From positions 248,001 through 312,000 of the forward strand of contig CAWCFK010000004.1 in the NCBI GenBank assembly GCA_963794685.1: DNA of 64,000 nucleotides, read 5' to 3'. Under the pieces are notes generated by a model that searched no databases, was not told the DNA's origin, and was given only the letters and a program-made list of their open reading frames with translations. Of the stretch, positions 46,559 to 54,586 are shown in pieces (positions within the stretch are counted from its first letter, which is position 1; every line of letters starts with the position of its first letter). This DNA is from CAVTWH01 sp963794685 (GTDB taxonomy: Bacteria > Actinomycetota > Actinomycetes > Mycobacteriales > Micromonosporaceae). The translations under genes and the position numbers were made by a program.

Positions 46559-47431
46559 ATGCGCAGTCTGCCGTACGAGGTCGTGGACGTCTTCACCGAC
46601 CGGCCGTTCACCGGCAATCCGCTCGCCGTGGTCTTCGACGGCGAATCGCTGGGTCGTGACCAGATGCAGGCGCTGGCCCGCGAATTCCACCTCTCCGAGA
46701 CGGTTTTCATACTGCCGCCAACCACCCCGGCGGCCACCTACCGCGCCCGGATCTTCACGCCCACCAGCGAACTGCCGTTCGCCGGTCACCCCAGCGTCGG
46801 GGCCGCGGTCACGGCCGGCCGCCGAGCCGGTCGGGGCGCCGGTCAGGTGGTGCAGGAGTGCGGCGTCGGCCTGCTGCCCATCACCGTGTACGACGACGGC
46901 AGCGCCACCCTCACCGGCGGTACCCCGACTGTCGGTCCGCCGATCGACGCCGCCCCGCTGCTGGCGATGGCCGGCCTGACCGACGCGGACTTCGCCGGTC
47001 CTGCTCCCCGGGTGGCCGGCTGTGGCATCGACTTCCCGTACCTGTCGGTGCACCCGGACGCGGTGACCCGCGCGGCCGGCGACGTCACCGCCGCCCACGC
47101 CGCCGGTCAGGAGCACATCCACGTCTTCGCCTGGGACGCCGCCACGGCGACCGCGCACGCCCGGATGTTCGGCCCCGGCATGGGCATCGCCGAGGACCCG
47201 GCGACCGGCTCGGCCGCCCTCGGCCTCGGCGTCTTCCTGGTCGCCGCCGGCCTGCTCCCGGCCACCGGCGAATCCCGCTACACCGTCCACCAGGGCGCCG
47301 AGATGCACCGCCCGTCCACCCTGGAGTGCGTCGTCACCGCCCGCGACGGCCAGGCCGTCTCCGCCACCGTCACCGGCCACGTGGTCCCCGTCGCCCGAGG
47401 CGAAATCCTCATCCCACCCTTCGTCGGCTGA
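46559..47431 (+). CDS. PhzF-family isomerase
   Basis: The 290-residue protein has the PhzF diaminopimelate-epimerase-like fold in two halves: VVDVFTDRPFTGNPLAVVFDG, AREFHLSETVFILPP (active-site Glu), FTPTSELPFAGHPSVGAA and the second-half signature GIAEDPATGSAALGLGVFL. PhzF enzymes isomerise trans-2,3-dihydro-3-hydroxyanthranilate, but most family members have other, unknown substrates, and no phenazine genes are nearby. ATG at 46559 lies 34 bases from the divergent CBS gene. Confidence 0.9.
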   Translation: MRSLPYEVVDVFTDRPFTGNPLAVVFDGESLGRDQMQALAREFHLSETVFILPPTTPAATYRARIFTPTSELPFAGHPSVGAAVTAGRRAGRGAGQVVQECGVGLLPITVYDDGSATLTGGTPTVGPPIDAAPLLAMAGLTDADFAGPAPRVAGCGIDFPYLSVHPDAVTRAAGDVTAAHAAGQEHIHVFAWDAATATAHARMFGPGMGIAEDPATGSAALGLGVFLVAAGLLPATGESRYTVHQGAEMHRPSTLECVVTARDGQAVSATVTGHVVPVARGEILIPPFVG

Positions 47432-47468
47432 CCCCGACGCGCCATCCGGGCGCGGATCACTGCCCGGT

Positions 47469-47975
47469 TCAGCGGGGGCGGCGGACTTTGTGGAGGCGGA
47501 AAGGTTTTGCGGTGCGGCGGGCGGCGGGGGTGGGGCGTGGCGGAGCCGCGCCGGAGGCGTCGGTGAGGGTCGGGCCGGCCTCGGTGGGCTCGCCGGTCGG
47601 GGTGAGTTGAGCGACCAGGCAGTCGGTGGCAGCCCAGCGGGTCACCGTTTCGTCGGTGGTGCCGACGGCGTTGAGGCGTTTCGCGGCCAACTGGCCGGCG
47701 ATGCCGGGCCACTGCGGCGATTCCGGGGACACCCGGGTCACGCTCGCCGGCCAGGTGAGGATGCGTCCACCGTGGTCGCCGCGTACCGAGACCAGCACGG
47801 CTTCGGATTCGGCGAGGCCCGGGACAGGCTGCTCACCCGGCCCGCTCACCAGGCACAACGCGTCGTCGATCCACAGACACCACACCGGCCGGCCGGTCGG
47901 CTGCGGCGCGTCGGCGGGGATGGTCAGCCAGGCAATGGCGGCCTTCTTCATCGCCTCGTCGACCAGCGGATGCAT
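47469..47975 (-). CDS. Pyridoxamine-5'-phosphate-oxidase-like (FMN-binding split-barrel) hypothetical
   Basis: The 168-residue protein begins MHPLVDEAMKKAAIAWLTIP, with PVWCLWIDDALCLVSGPGEQ and VLVSVRGDHGGRILTWPASV. This strand pattern suits a flavin-reductase or PNPOx-like split barrel, although the FMN-binding Arg/Lys set is incomplete. The C-terminus is an Arg/Pro-rich tail. Convergent with phzF and 4 bases downstream of the AMMECR1 gene, so it is probably in that operon. Function unknown. Confidence 0.6.
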   Translation of the reverse strand: MHPLVDEAMKKAAIAWLTIPADAPQPTGRPVWCLWIDDALCLVSGPGEQPVPGLAESEAVLVSVRGDHGGRILTWPASVTRVSPESPQWPGIAGQLAAKRLNAVGTTDETVTRWAATDCLVAQLTPTGEPTEAGPTLTDASGAAPPRPTPAARRTAKPFRLHKVRRPR

Positions 47976-47979
47976 GCGC

Positions 47980-48561
47980 TCACCCTAGCCGGGTACGCGG
48001 CGCGGCGGAGGTGTACTCCTGGCAGGTGTAGCGCCACACGGCGGCGTCGGCGGGCCAACCGTCCGCCGGCCAGCCGCCCTTGGCCAACAGCGCCGCGAGG
48101 AACCGTTCCGGCTCGGTCAGCTTCTCCCAGACGGCCGGCAGGAAGGTGGCCCGCCGCCCGTCCGCCGCGATGACCAGGCCGTCCACCCCGGGACGAAGCT
48201 CAGCCAACAACTCCGCCCGGTCCGCGACGGCCAGCGGCTCCAGGTCGGACAGCGCGGACACCGACACGTCCAGCGTCGGCCAGTCCTGTGCCGTCACCGC
48301 CGGCAGCCGGGGGTCGCTCATCGCGCTCTCGGCGTTGCGGCACACGTCCAGGTAGAGCGGGCGGACCGGCTGGAGGCTGCCCACGCAGCCGCGCAGCACC
48401 CCGGCCGATTCCAGGGTGACGAAGGAGCCGCCCGGCCGCAGCAGCGCCGGGTCGGCGGGCCGGTCGGGCGGGTGCGGTACGCCGGTGAGCCGGCCGTAAA
48501 CCGCCTCGACCGCCAACTGCACCAGCAGTTGGCCCTGCGCGTCGGTCAGCGGCGTACCCAT
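47980..48561 (-). CDS. AMMECR1-domain protein (AmmeMemoRadiSam system protein A)
   Basis: The 193-residue protein has the AMMECR1 fold: GSFVTLESAGVLRGCVGSLQ (the conserved LRGCxG), NAESAMSDPRLPAV, LDVSVSALSDLEPL and GLVIAADGRRATFLPAVW, ending CQEYTSAA. A small duplication (GWPADGWPAD) precedes the end. In many prokaryotes it is encoded with a Memo-like protein and a radical-SAM enzyme; neither is in this window. ATG at 48561 is divergent from nuoC. Confidence 0.85.
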   Translation of the reverse strand: MGTPLTDAQGQLLVQLAVEAVYGRLTGVPHPPDRPADPALLRPGGSFVTLESAGVLRGCVGSLQPVRPLYLDVCRNAESAMSDPRLPAVTAQDWPTLDVSVSALSDLEPLAVADRAELLAELRPGVDGLVIAADGRRATFLPAVWEKLTEPERFLAALLAKGGWPADGWPADAAVWRYTCQEYTSAAPRTRLG

Positions 48562-48639
48562 CCGTCCACGGTAGGCCGGTCCGGGCGTGCCCGTCCTCAT
48601 CCGTCGGGATGTCCGGCGCCAGCCGCTAGGATCCGGGGC

Positions 48640-49485
48640 ATGACGCCGGAGGAGCTGGGCGCCCGGTTCGCCGGTCTGGACGGCCAGGCCAGCGTCTCCG
48701 GCGGAGGCGGTTTCGCCCGCGCCACCGTGCGGGTACCGGCTGCCGCCTGGCCGGCCGCCCTCCGGCTGGCCCGCGACGAACTGGCCTGCGACTTCTTCGA
48801 CTGGCTGTCCGCAGTGGACGAGCTGGCCGAGGGGTACACGGTGGTCGCGCACCTGTGGTCGACCACGCTTCGACACGGGGTACTGCTGCAGACCGGGCTG
48901 CCGGTGGAGAATCCGGCCGTGGCCTCGGTGGTCGACGTCTTTCCCGGCGCCGCCTGGCACGAGCGGGAGACCCACGAGATGTTCGGCATCGACTTCCCCG
49001 GCCACCCCGGCGAGCTGCGGCCGCTGCTGCTGCCGCCCGAGTTCGAGGGGTACCCGCTGCGCAAGCAGTTCATCCTGGCGTCCCGGGTGGCGAAGCCGTG
49101 GCCGGGGGCTAAGGAGCCGGGCGAGTCGGAGTCCGGGGCGGCCCGCCGTGCGCCAATGCGCCCACCCGGGGTACCCGCGCCGGGCGAGTGGGGACCGGGC
49201 GGCGCGGCCGTCGTACCCGAGGCCGGTGTCCGGGAACGACCAGCGCGACCGCCCCGCGCCGTCGCGCCACCCCCCGAGGCTGCGCTGCCGGTGGCCGCGC
49301 CGGCCGAGGCCGCATCTCCTGAGGCCGCGCCGCCCGAGGCCGCATCTCCTGAGGCCGCATCTCCGGAGGCCGCATCTCCGGAGGCTGTGCCGCCGGATGC
49401 TGGGCCACCCGCTGCCCCGTCGCCCGCGGCTGGACCCCCGGAGGCTGGGTCGGCTGAGGGCGTTGCCTGGGATGGGGAGGGCTGA
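48640..49485 (+). CDS. nuoC: NADH-quinone oxidoreductase subunit C with a long low-complexity tail
   Basis: The 281-residue protein has a NuoC/30-kDa domain in residues 1-155: LACDFFDWLSAVDELAEG, SVVDVFPGAAWHERETHEMFGIDF and LLLPPEFEGYPLRKQF. Residues 156-281 are an Ala/Pro/Glu-rich tail with a cluster of EAASP repeats, absent from ordinary NuoC. ATG at 48640 is the first sensible start. The gene heads a run nuoC-H and lies four bases from nuoH. nuoD, which normally follows nuoC or is fused to it, is missing. Confidence 0.88.
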   Translation: MTPEELGARFAGLDGQASVSGGGGFARATVRVPAAAWPAALRLARDELACDFFDWLSAVDELAEGYTVVAHLWSTTLRHGVLLQTGLPVENPAVASVVDVFPGAAWHERETHEMFGIDFPGHPGELRPLLLPPEFEGYPLRKQFILASRVAKPWPGAKEPGESESGAARRAPMRPPGVPAPGEWGPGGAAVVPEAGVRERPARPPRAVAPPPEAALPVAAPAEAASPEAAPPEAASPEAASPEAASPEAVPPDAGPPAAPSPAAGPPEAGSAEGVAWDGEG

Positions 49486-49488
49486 GTC

Positions 49489-50454
49489 GTGCCGTTCTGG
49501 CTCGAAGTGCTGGTGCGCTGCCTGGCCGTGGTGGTCGCGTTCCTCACGTTGCCGCTGATCGTCGGGCAGGCCGAGCACAAGGTGATGGCGCACATGCAGG
49601 GCCGGCTCGGCCCGATGTACGCGGGCGCGTTCCACGGCTGGGCGCAGCTCATCGCGGACGGGGTCAAGTTCATCCAGAAGGAGGACATCACCCCACGCGC
49701 CGCCGACCGGCCGGTGTTCCGGCTGGCCCCGATCATCGCCCTGCTGCCCTACCTGGTGGTGCTGCTGGTCATCCCGATCGGGCCGCACGACTGGCTGGTC
49801 GCCCAGCCACTGGACATCGGGCTGTTCCTGGTGCTCGCCGTGGTCGGCATCGGGGTGGTCGCGGTGCTGATGGCGGCCTGGGCGAGCGCCAACAAGTACT
49901 CGCTGCTCGGCGGCTTGCGGGCGGCGGCCCAGCTGCTCGGGTACGAGCTGCCGTTCGTGCTGGCCGCGGCGAGTGTGGCGATGGCGGCCGGCACGCTGAG
50001 CCTGCCCGGCATCGTGCACGCCTGGCGGCCCTGGTGGCTGCTGTGGCAACTGCCGGCGATGGTGGTGTTCTTCGTCGCCGGGCTCGCGGAGATCCGCCGC
50101 CCGCCCTTCGACATGCCGATCGCCGACTCGGAGCTGGTGTTCGGGTACATGACCGAGTACACCGGGCTGCGGTTCGCGTTCTTCCTGCTGGCCGAGTACG
50201 TGGGGATCGTGGTCATCTCGGCGCTCACCACGGTGCTGTTCCTGGGCGGCTGGAAGGGCCCGTTCGACGCCCAGCTCGGCTGGTTGTGGACCCTCGTGAA
50301 GATCTTCGCGGTCAGCTTCGTGGTGATCTGGTTCCGGGTCGCCTACCCCCGCCTACGCGAGGACCAGCTCCAACGCCTCTGCTGGCAGGTCCTCGTCCCG
50401 GTCGCCCTCGCCCAACTCATCCTCACCGCCACCGTCCGCCTTGCGCTGACATGA
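49489..50454 (+). CDS. nuoH: NADH-quinone oxidoreductase subunit H
   Basis: This 321-residue subunit has about eight transmembrane helices: LIVGQAEHKVMAHMQGRLGP, FIQKEDITPRAADRPVF, ELPFVLAAASVAMAAGTLSL, the acidic quinone-channel loop AEIRRPPFDMPIADSELVFG and EYVGIVVISALTTVLF. It couples the Q-binding pocket to the proton-pumping arm. GTG at 49489 is four bases after nuoC. The canonical ERKxxGRxQxRxGP loop here reads QAEHKVMAHMQGRLGP. Confidence 0.93.
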   Translation: MPFWLEVLVRCLAVVVAFLTLPLIVGQAEHKVMAHMQGRLGPMYAGAFHGWAQLIADGVKFIQKEDITPRAADRPVFRLAPIIALLPYLVVLLVIPIGPHDWLVAQPLDIGLFLVLAVVGIGVVAVLMAAWASANKYSLLGGLRAAAQLLGYELPFVLAAASVAMAAGTLSLPGIVHAWRPWWLLWQLPAMVVFFVAGLAEIRRPPFDMPIADSELVFGYMTEYTGLRFAFFLLAEYVGIVVISALTTVLFLGGWKGPFDAQLGWLWTLVKIFAVSFVVIWFRVAYPRLREDQLQRLCWQVLVPVALAQLILTATVRLALT

Positions 50455-50484
50455 CGGTTGCCTACCGCCGAGGCGCGATCGCGG

Positions 50485-51030
50485 CTATCGGAAGTGGATC
50501 TCCCATGGCTCGGAGGTGTGGATGGAATCACGGAACGTGCCGGTTTCGCGGTAGGTCTCGGTCACCGGGTCAAGCGTGTAGGTGTGCACCTCGATGCCGT
50601 CGCGTGTCTCGATTCGCCAGTAGTTGGGGATGCCGGCTTGAGCGAACAAGGCTGGCTTGGTGATCCGGTCAAATGAGATTGAGCTGGGAGAGACGACTTC
50701 CACCGCAAGAACGACCTCGTGTGCGGCGAATCTGTGTGGGTTGCGGAGCGCGGCCTCTCTGGTGGTCACCAGGACGTCGGGAGTGAGCGTCCGCTGCCTG
50801 GTGATCCGAATTTCGACACCTTCGGTGGCGTCGAACTCGGGCGGACAGCACGCATGGAGCTGCGCGAAAAGCAGACCGGCAAGCGACTGGTGGAAATTGG
50901 TGGGGGTGGGGGACGCGATGAGGACTCCGTCGATGAGTTCCCGGCGAACGCCGTCTTCCGGCAAGGCATCGAGATCGTCAACGGTCCAGTGACGCGACTC
51001 AGGCATACCAACCTCCAGTGCGGCAGTCAC
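50485..51030 (-). CDS. Uma2-family (DUF820) PD-(D/E)XK nuclease-like protein
   Basis: The 181-residue protein has the Uma2/DUF820 pattern: TVDDLDALPEDGVRRELIDG, LTPDVLVTTREAALRNPHRF, VVLAVEVVSPSSISFDRITK (catalytic Asp and Glu-x-Lys-like core) and LFAQAGIPNYWRIE. I chose the GTG at 51030 because GGAGGGAG precedes it. It lies on the strand opposite to, and between, nuoH and nuoI, and its codon use is visibly less GC-biased. It looks inserted into the nuo operon. Nuclease activity is a family inference. Confidence 0.85.
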   Translation of the reverse strand: MTAALEVGMPESRHWTVDDLDALPEDGVRRELIDGVLIASPTPTNFHQSLAGLLFAQLHACCPPEFDATEGVEIRITRQRTLTPDVLVTTREAALRNPHRFAAHEVVLAVEVVSPSSISFDRITKPALFAQAGIPNYWRIETRDGIEVHTYTLDPVTETYRETGTFRDSIHTSEPWEIHFR

Positions 51031-51141
51031 GGGCACTCCCTCCACGATCCGATGGTGTCATTCGGGCGGGCCGAGGCTAGCGAAGTCACCCGGACGCACG
51101 GTCACCCGGATCAAAATGAGTTGGGGCGGGCAGGGAAGTTG

Positions 51142-51161
51142 GCACACCGGCGGCGGTGTGC
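51142..51161. promoter_or_regulatory. Small inverted repeat upstream of nuoI
   Basis: GCACACCG and CGGTGTGC (51142-51149 and 51154-51161) form a perfect dyad separated by GCGG, and a self-complementary CTCGCGCGAG follows directly. They lie between Uma2 and nuoI, where a promoter for nuoI-N is needed. It may be an operator or a small terminator. Confidence 0.35.
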
Positions 51162-51197
51162 TCGCGCGAGCGGGTCGGCACAGGCGATGATGTGTCC

Positions 51198-51710
51198 ATG
51201 ACAGGCGTACCCGGTTCGGGCCTGGCCAAGGGCCTCGCCGTCACGCTCAAGACGATGACCCGCCGTTCGCACACCCAGCAGTACCCGGATGTGGAGCCGG
51301 ACCTGCCGCCGCGCTCCCGGGGCGTGATCGCGCTGCTGGAGGAGAACTGCACGGTCTGCATGCTGTGCGCCCGGGAGTGTCCGGACTGGTGCATCTACAT
51401 CGACTCGCACAAGGAAGAGGTCGTCGTCCCCGGCGCCGCCCGGGCCCGGCAGCGCAACGTGCTGGACCGCTTCGACATCGACTTCTCGCTCTGCATGTAC
51501 TGCGGCATCTGCATCGAGGCCTGCCCCTTCGACGCGCTCTACTGGTCGCCGGAGTTCGAGTACGCCGAGTACGACATCCGCAACCTGCTGCACGACAAGG
51601 ACACGCTGCGGGAGTGGATGTGGACGGTGCCGCCGCCGCCCGCGCACGACCCGATGGGCGAGCCGGCGAAGGAGGAGGCCACCGCGGCCCGGAAATCGGC
51701 CACCCCGTGA
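51198..51710 (+). CDS. nuoI: NADH-quinone oxidoreductase subunit I (two 4Fe-4S ferredoxin)
   Basis: The 170-residue protein carries two 4Fe-4S sites: CTVCMLCARECPDWC and CMYCGICIEACPFDALYW (clusters N6a and N6b), passing electrons toward N2 in NuoB. ATG at 51198 was chosen; the earlier frame start lies in an unconserved region. It ends in an Ala/Lys-rich tail, and the stop overlaps the nuoJ start. NuoB, which should receive the electrons, is not in the window. Confidence 0.94.
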   Translation: MTGVPGSGLAKGLAVTLKTMTRRSHTQQYPDVEPDLPPRSRGVIALLEENCTVCMLCARECPDWCIYIDSHKEEVVVPGAARARQRNVLDRFDIDFSLCMYCGICIEACPFDALYWSPEFEYAEYDIRNLLHDKDTLREWMWTVPPPPAHDPMGEPAKEEATAARKSATP

Positions 51711-52222
51711 CCACGGCCGACGTGCTGCTGGTGGCGTTGGGGGCGGTGGCGCTCGGGGCCGCGCTGCGGGTGGTGCTGACCGACCACGTGGTCCGGGCCG
51801 GCCTGTGGCTGGTGGTCACCCTCGGCGCGGTGGCCGGCATGTACCTGGTGCTCGCCGCCGAACTGGTCGCCTGGGTACAGGTGTTGATCTACGTGGGCGC
51901 GGTGGTCGTGCTGCTGCTCTTCGCCGTGATGCTCACCCGTGCGCCGATCGGCGCCAGCACCGATCTGGACCGCCCCGGCTGGGCCGGGCTGCTCGTCGGC
52001 GGCGGCAGCGGCCTGGGGCTGGCCGCGCTCTTTCTCGACGGGTACCGGTGGAGCAAGGTCGACACGGTGACCCCGGGTACCGCCGAACGGCTCGGCACCG
52101 AGGTCTTCCGGCACTGGGTGCTCCCCTTCGAGGTGCTCTCCGTGCTGCTGCTGGCCGCCCTGGTCGGCGCGATCGTGGTGTCCCGCCCGCCGGCCGACTC
52201 CGCCGGGCAGGTGTCCGACTGA
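51707..52222 (+). CDS. nuoJ: NADH-quinone oxidoreductase subunit J
   Basis: The 171-residue membrane protein has five helices: VLLVALGAVALGAALRVVLT, AGLWLVVTLGAVAGMYLVLA, WVQVLIYVGAVVVLLLFAVM (with the pi-bulge Tyr-Val-Gly) and two more toward the C-terminus. GTG at 51707 overlaps the nuoI stop, and the TGA shares bases with the nuoK ATG. Confidence 0.93.
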   Translation: MTTADVLLVALGAVALGAALRVVLTDHVVRAGLWLVVTLGAVAGMYLVLAAELVAWVQVLIYVGAVVVLLLFAVMLTRAPIGASTDLDRPGWAGLLVGGGSGLGLAALFLDGYRWSKVDTVTPGTAERLGTEVFRHWVLPFEVLSVLLLAALVGAIVVSRPPADSAGQVSD

Positions 52223-52668
52223 TGCACCCCGTCCTCCCGTACACCGTCGCCGGGCTGCTCTTCGGCCTGGGCGTCTACGGGGTACTGCGCCGCCGCAACG
52301 CCGTCCTCCTGCTGATGAGCGTCGAGCTGCTGCTCAACGCCGTGAACCTGGTCTTCGTGACCGCCGACGCCACGGTGCGGGCCACCCTGCCGGCGACCGG
52401 CCAGGTGTTCACCCTGTTCGTGATCGTGCTCGCCGCCGCCGAGGTGGGCGTCGGCCTGGCGCTGATCCTGCAGCTCTACCGGCTGCGCGCCGCCGTCGCA
52501 GTCGACGAACTACCCCTCACCGAGCCCCCGACCGACGCCGACCCCGGCCCCGACGACCCGACCGACCCGGCCCCGCACGGCAGCCCGACAGCCGGCTCCG
52601 ACCTCGCCGACCCGGCTGACGTGCGGCCGGTCGCTGCCGGGGAGCCGGTCACCGGGGGTGGCCGGTGA
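52222..52668 (+). CDS. nuoK: NADH-quinone oxidoreductase subunit K
   Basis: The 148-residue protein has the three NuoK helices (VAGLLFGLGVYGVLRRRNAV, LLLMSVELLLNAVNLVFV with the conserved Glu, and VFTLFVIVLAAAEVGVGLAL with the second Glu). It also has a Pro/Asp-rich C-terminal tail of about 45 residues not seen in short homologues. ATG at 52222 overlaps the nuoJ stop, and its own stop overlaps nuoL. Confidence 0.93.
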   Translation: MHPVLPYTVAGLLFGLGVYGVLRRRNAVLLLMSVELLLNAVNLVFVTADATVRATLPATGQVFTLFVIVLAAAEVGVGLALILQLYRLRAAVAVDELPLTEPPTDADPGPDDPTDPAPHGSPTAGSDLADPADVRPVAAGEPVTGGGR

Positions 52669-54518
52669 CCGGGGTGGTGAGCGGGTGGGTGGTGCTCGCG
52701 GCGCTGCTGCCGCTGGCGCCGGCGCTGGCCGCCGGGGTCGGCCTGCTGCTGCCGCCCGCGTCCCGGCGGGCCTCCGGCGTGCTCGGCATCGGCGCTGCCG
52801 CGGTGATCACCCTCGCGGCGATCGCGCTCGCCGTGCACGGCGGCACCGTCCGGGACGGCTGGCACCTGGTCGACTTCGGCAGCCTGCCGGTCTCCCTCAG
52901 CCTCCAGGTCAACCCGGCTGCCGCGCTGGTCGCCGTCGCGGTGGGCGTGGTCGCGCTGGCCGTCCAGGTGTACTCGCTGGCCTACCTCGATCCGGACGAC
53001 CGGTACGCCCCGTACGCCGCGCAGGTGTCGCTGTTCACGGCGGCCATGCTGCTGGTGGTGGTGGCCGGTGACCTGATCGTGCTGCTGGTCGGCTGGGAGG
53101 TGATGGGGCTGTGTTCCTACCTGCTGATCGCGCACGACCGGGCGCTGCCGGAGGCGCCCCGGGCGGCGGTGAAGGCGTTCCTGGTCACCCGGGTCGGTGA
53201 CGTCGGCTTCCTGCTGGGCATCGCGCTGCTCGGCATCTCCGCGTACTCCTTCCAGATCGACCAGGTGCTGGCCACCGAGATCTCGCCGACCCGGCGCACG
53301 GTGGCCACCCTGCTGCTGCTCGCCGGAGTGGCCGGCAAGAGCGCCCAGTTCCCGCTGCACACCTGGCTGCCCGACGCGATGGCCGGCCCCACCCCGATCT
53401 CCGCGCTGATCCACGCGGCCACCATGGTCGCGGCCGGCGTCTACCTGGTCACCCGGCTGTACCCGCTGTTCACCGCGTCACCCACCACGCTCGCCGTGCT
53501 CGGCGTGATGGCCTCGGTGACCATGCTGCTCGGCGCGCTCGCAGCCACCGCCCAGGACGACATCAAACGGGTACTGGCCTGGTCGACGGTCTCCCAGATC
53601 GGCTACATGACCGGGGCGCTGGCCGTCGGCTCGTCCGCTGCCGCGCTGTTCCACCTGCTCACCCACGCCGCCTTCAAGGCGCTGCTGTTCCTCGCGGCCG
53701 GCTGCGTGATCCACGCGGTGGGCAGCAACTCGATGACGGTGATGGGCGGACTGCGCAAGGCGCTGCCGGCCACCTTCGCGGCCACCACGGTCGGCCTCGC
53801 GGCACTCGCCGGGGTACCCCCGTTCGCCGGCTTCTTCAGCAAGGACACCGTGCTCTCGGCGGCCTTCACCGCCCGGGACGGCTCAGGTCCGGCCGCCTCG
53901 TGGGTCGCCTGGCTGGTCTGGTTGACCGCGCTGACCAGTGCCCTGGTCACCGCCTGGTACTGCGCCCGGCTCTGGCTGCGGGTGTTCTTCGGGGCCGCCC
54001 GGGGCGACGTGGAACCGCACGACACCCCGGCCCTGATGCGCTGGCCGGTGCTCGTGCTGGCGGTGCCGGCGGCGCTGCTCGGCTTCGCCGGCCTCGGCAG
54101 TGGCCTCGCCGGGAAGCTCGGCGCCGAGCATCTGTTCGAAGTGGACGCCGCCACCTGGTTCGCGCTCGCCGCCCTGGCCGTCGGCCTGCTCGCCGGCTGG
54201 GCGGCGTGGCGGCGCGACCCGGCCACCGATCCGGCCCGCGTGTTCGGCCCGGCCCGCCCGGTGTTCGCCGCCGCCTTCTACCTCGACGCGGTGCAGGACG
54301 CGCTGGTCACCCGGCCGGTCCGGGCGCTGGCCCGGCTGGTCGCGCGGGGCGACCGGGGGCTCGTCGACGGCGCGGTCACCGGTATCGGCTCCGGTACCAC
54401 GGCGGCGGGTCGGGTGGTCCTCGGCTGGCATCGTGCCCCGGCTTCCCGGGCCCTCACGGCCACCCTCGGTGGCGTCGCCCTCCTCGCCGTCGCGGCGCTG
54501 ATCTGGACGGCGGTGTAG
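52665..54518 (+). CDS. nuoL: NADH-quinone oxidoreductase subunit L
   Basis: This 617-residue antiporter-like subunit has the conserved Glu-containing WEVMGLCSYLLIAHDR, the Lys helix VAGKSAQFPLHTWLPDAM, PISALIHAATMVAAGVYLV and the broken-helix region STVSQIGYMTGALAVG. The C-terminal lateral amphipathic helix region follows (FYLDAVQDALVTRPVRALAR). GTG at 52665 overlaps the nuoK stop. It pumps protons. Confidence 0.95.
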   Translation: MTGVVSGWVVLAALLPLAPALAAGVGLLLPPASRRASGVLGIGAAAVITLAAIALAVHGGTVRDGWHLVDFGSLPVSLSLQVNPAAALVAVAVGVVALAVQVYSLAYLDPDDRYAPYAAQVSLFTAAMLLVVVAGDLIVLLVGWEVMGLCSYLLIAHDRALPEAPRAAVKAFLVTRVGDVGFLLGIALLGISAYSFQIDQVLATEISPTRRTVATLLLLAGVAGKSAQFPLHTWLPDAMAGPTPISALIHAATMVAAGVYLVTRLYPLFTASPTTLAVLGVMASVTMLLGALAATAQDDIKRVLAWSTVSQIGYMTGALAVGSSAAALFHLLTHAAFKALLFLAAGCVIHAVGSNSMTVMGGLRKALPATFAATTVGLAALAGVPPFAGFFSKDTVLSAAFTARDGSGPAASWVAWLVWLTALTSALVTAWYCARLWLRVFFGAARGDVEPHDTPALMRWPVLVLAVPAALLGFAGLGSGLAGKLGAEHLFEVDAATWFALAALAVGLLAGWAAWRRDPATDPARVFGPARPVFAAAFYLDAVQDALVTRPVRALARLVARGDRGLVDGAVTGIGSGTTAAGRVVLGWHRAPASRALTATLGGVALLAVAALIWTAV

Positions 54519-54586
54519 ATGAGCGAGGGCTTGCGTAAGCGTCCGACCGGCAACTCAGCCCGGCTCCCCGCGAGCGGAGAAGCGGA

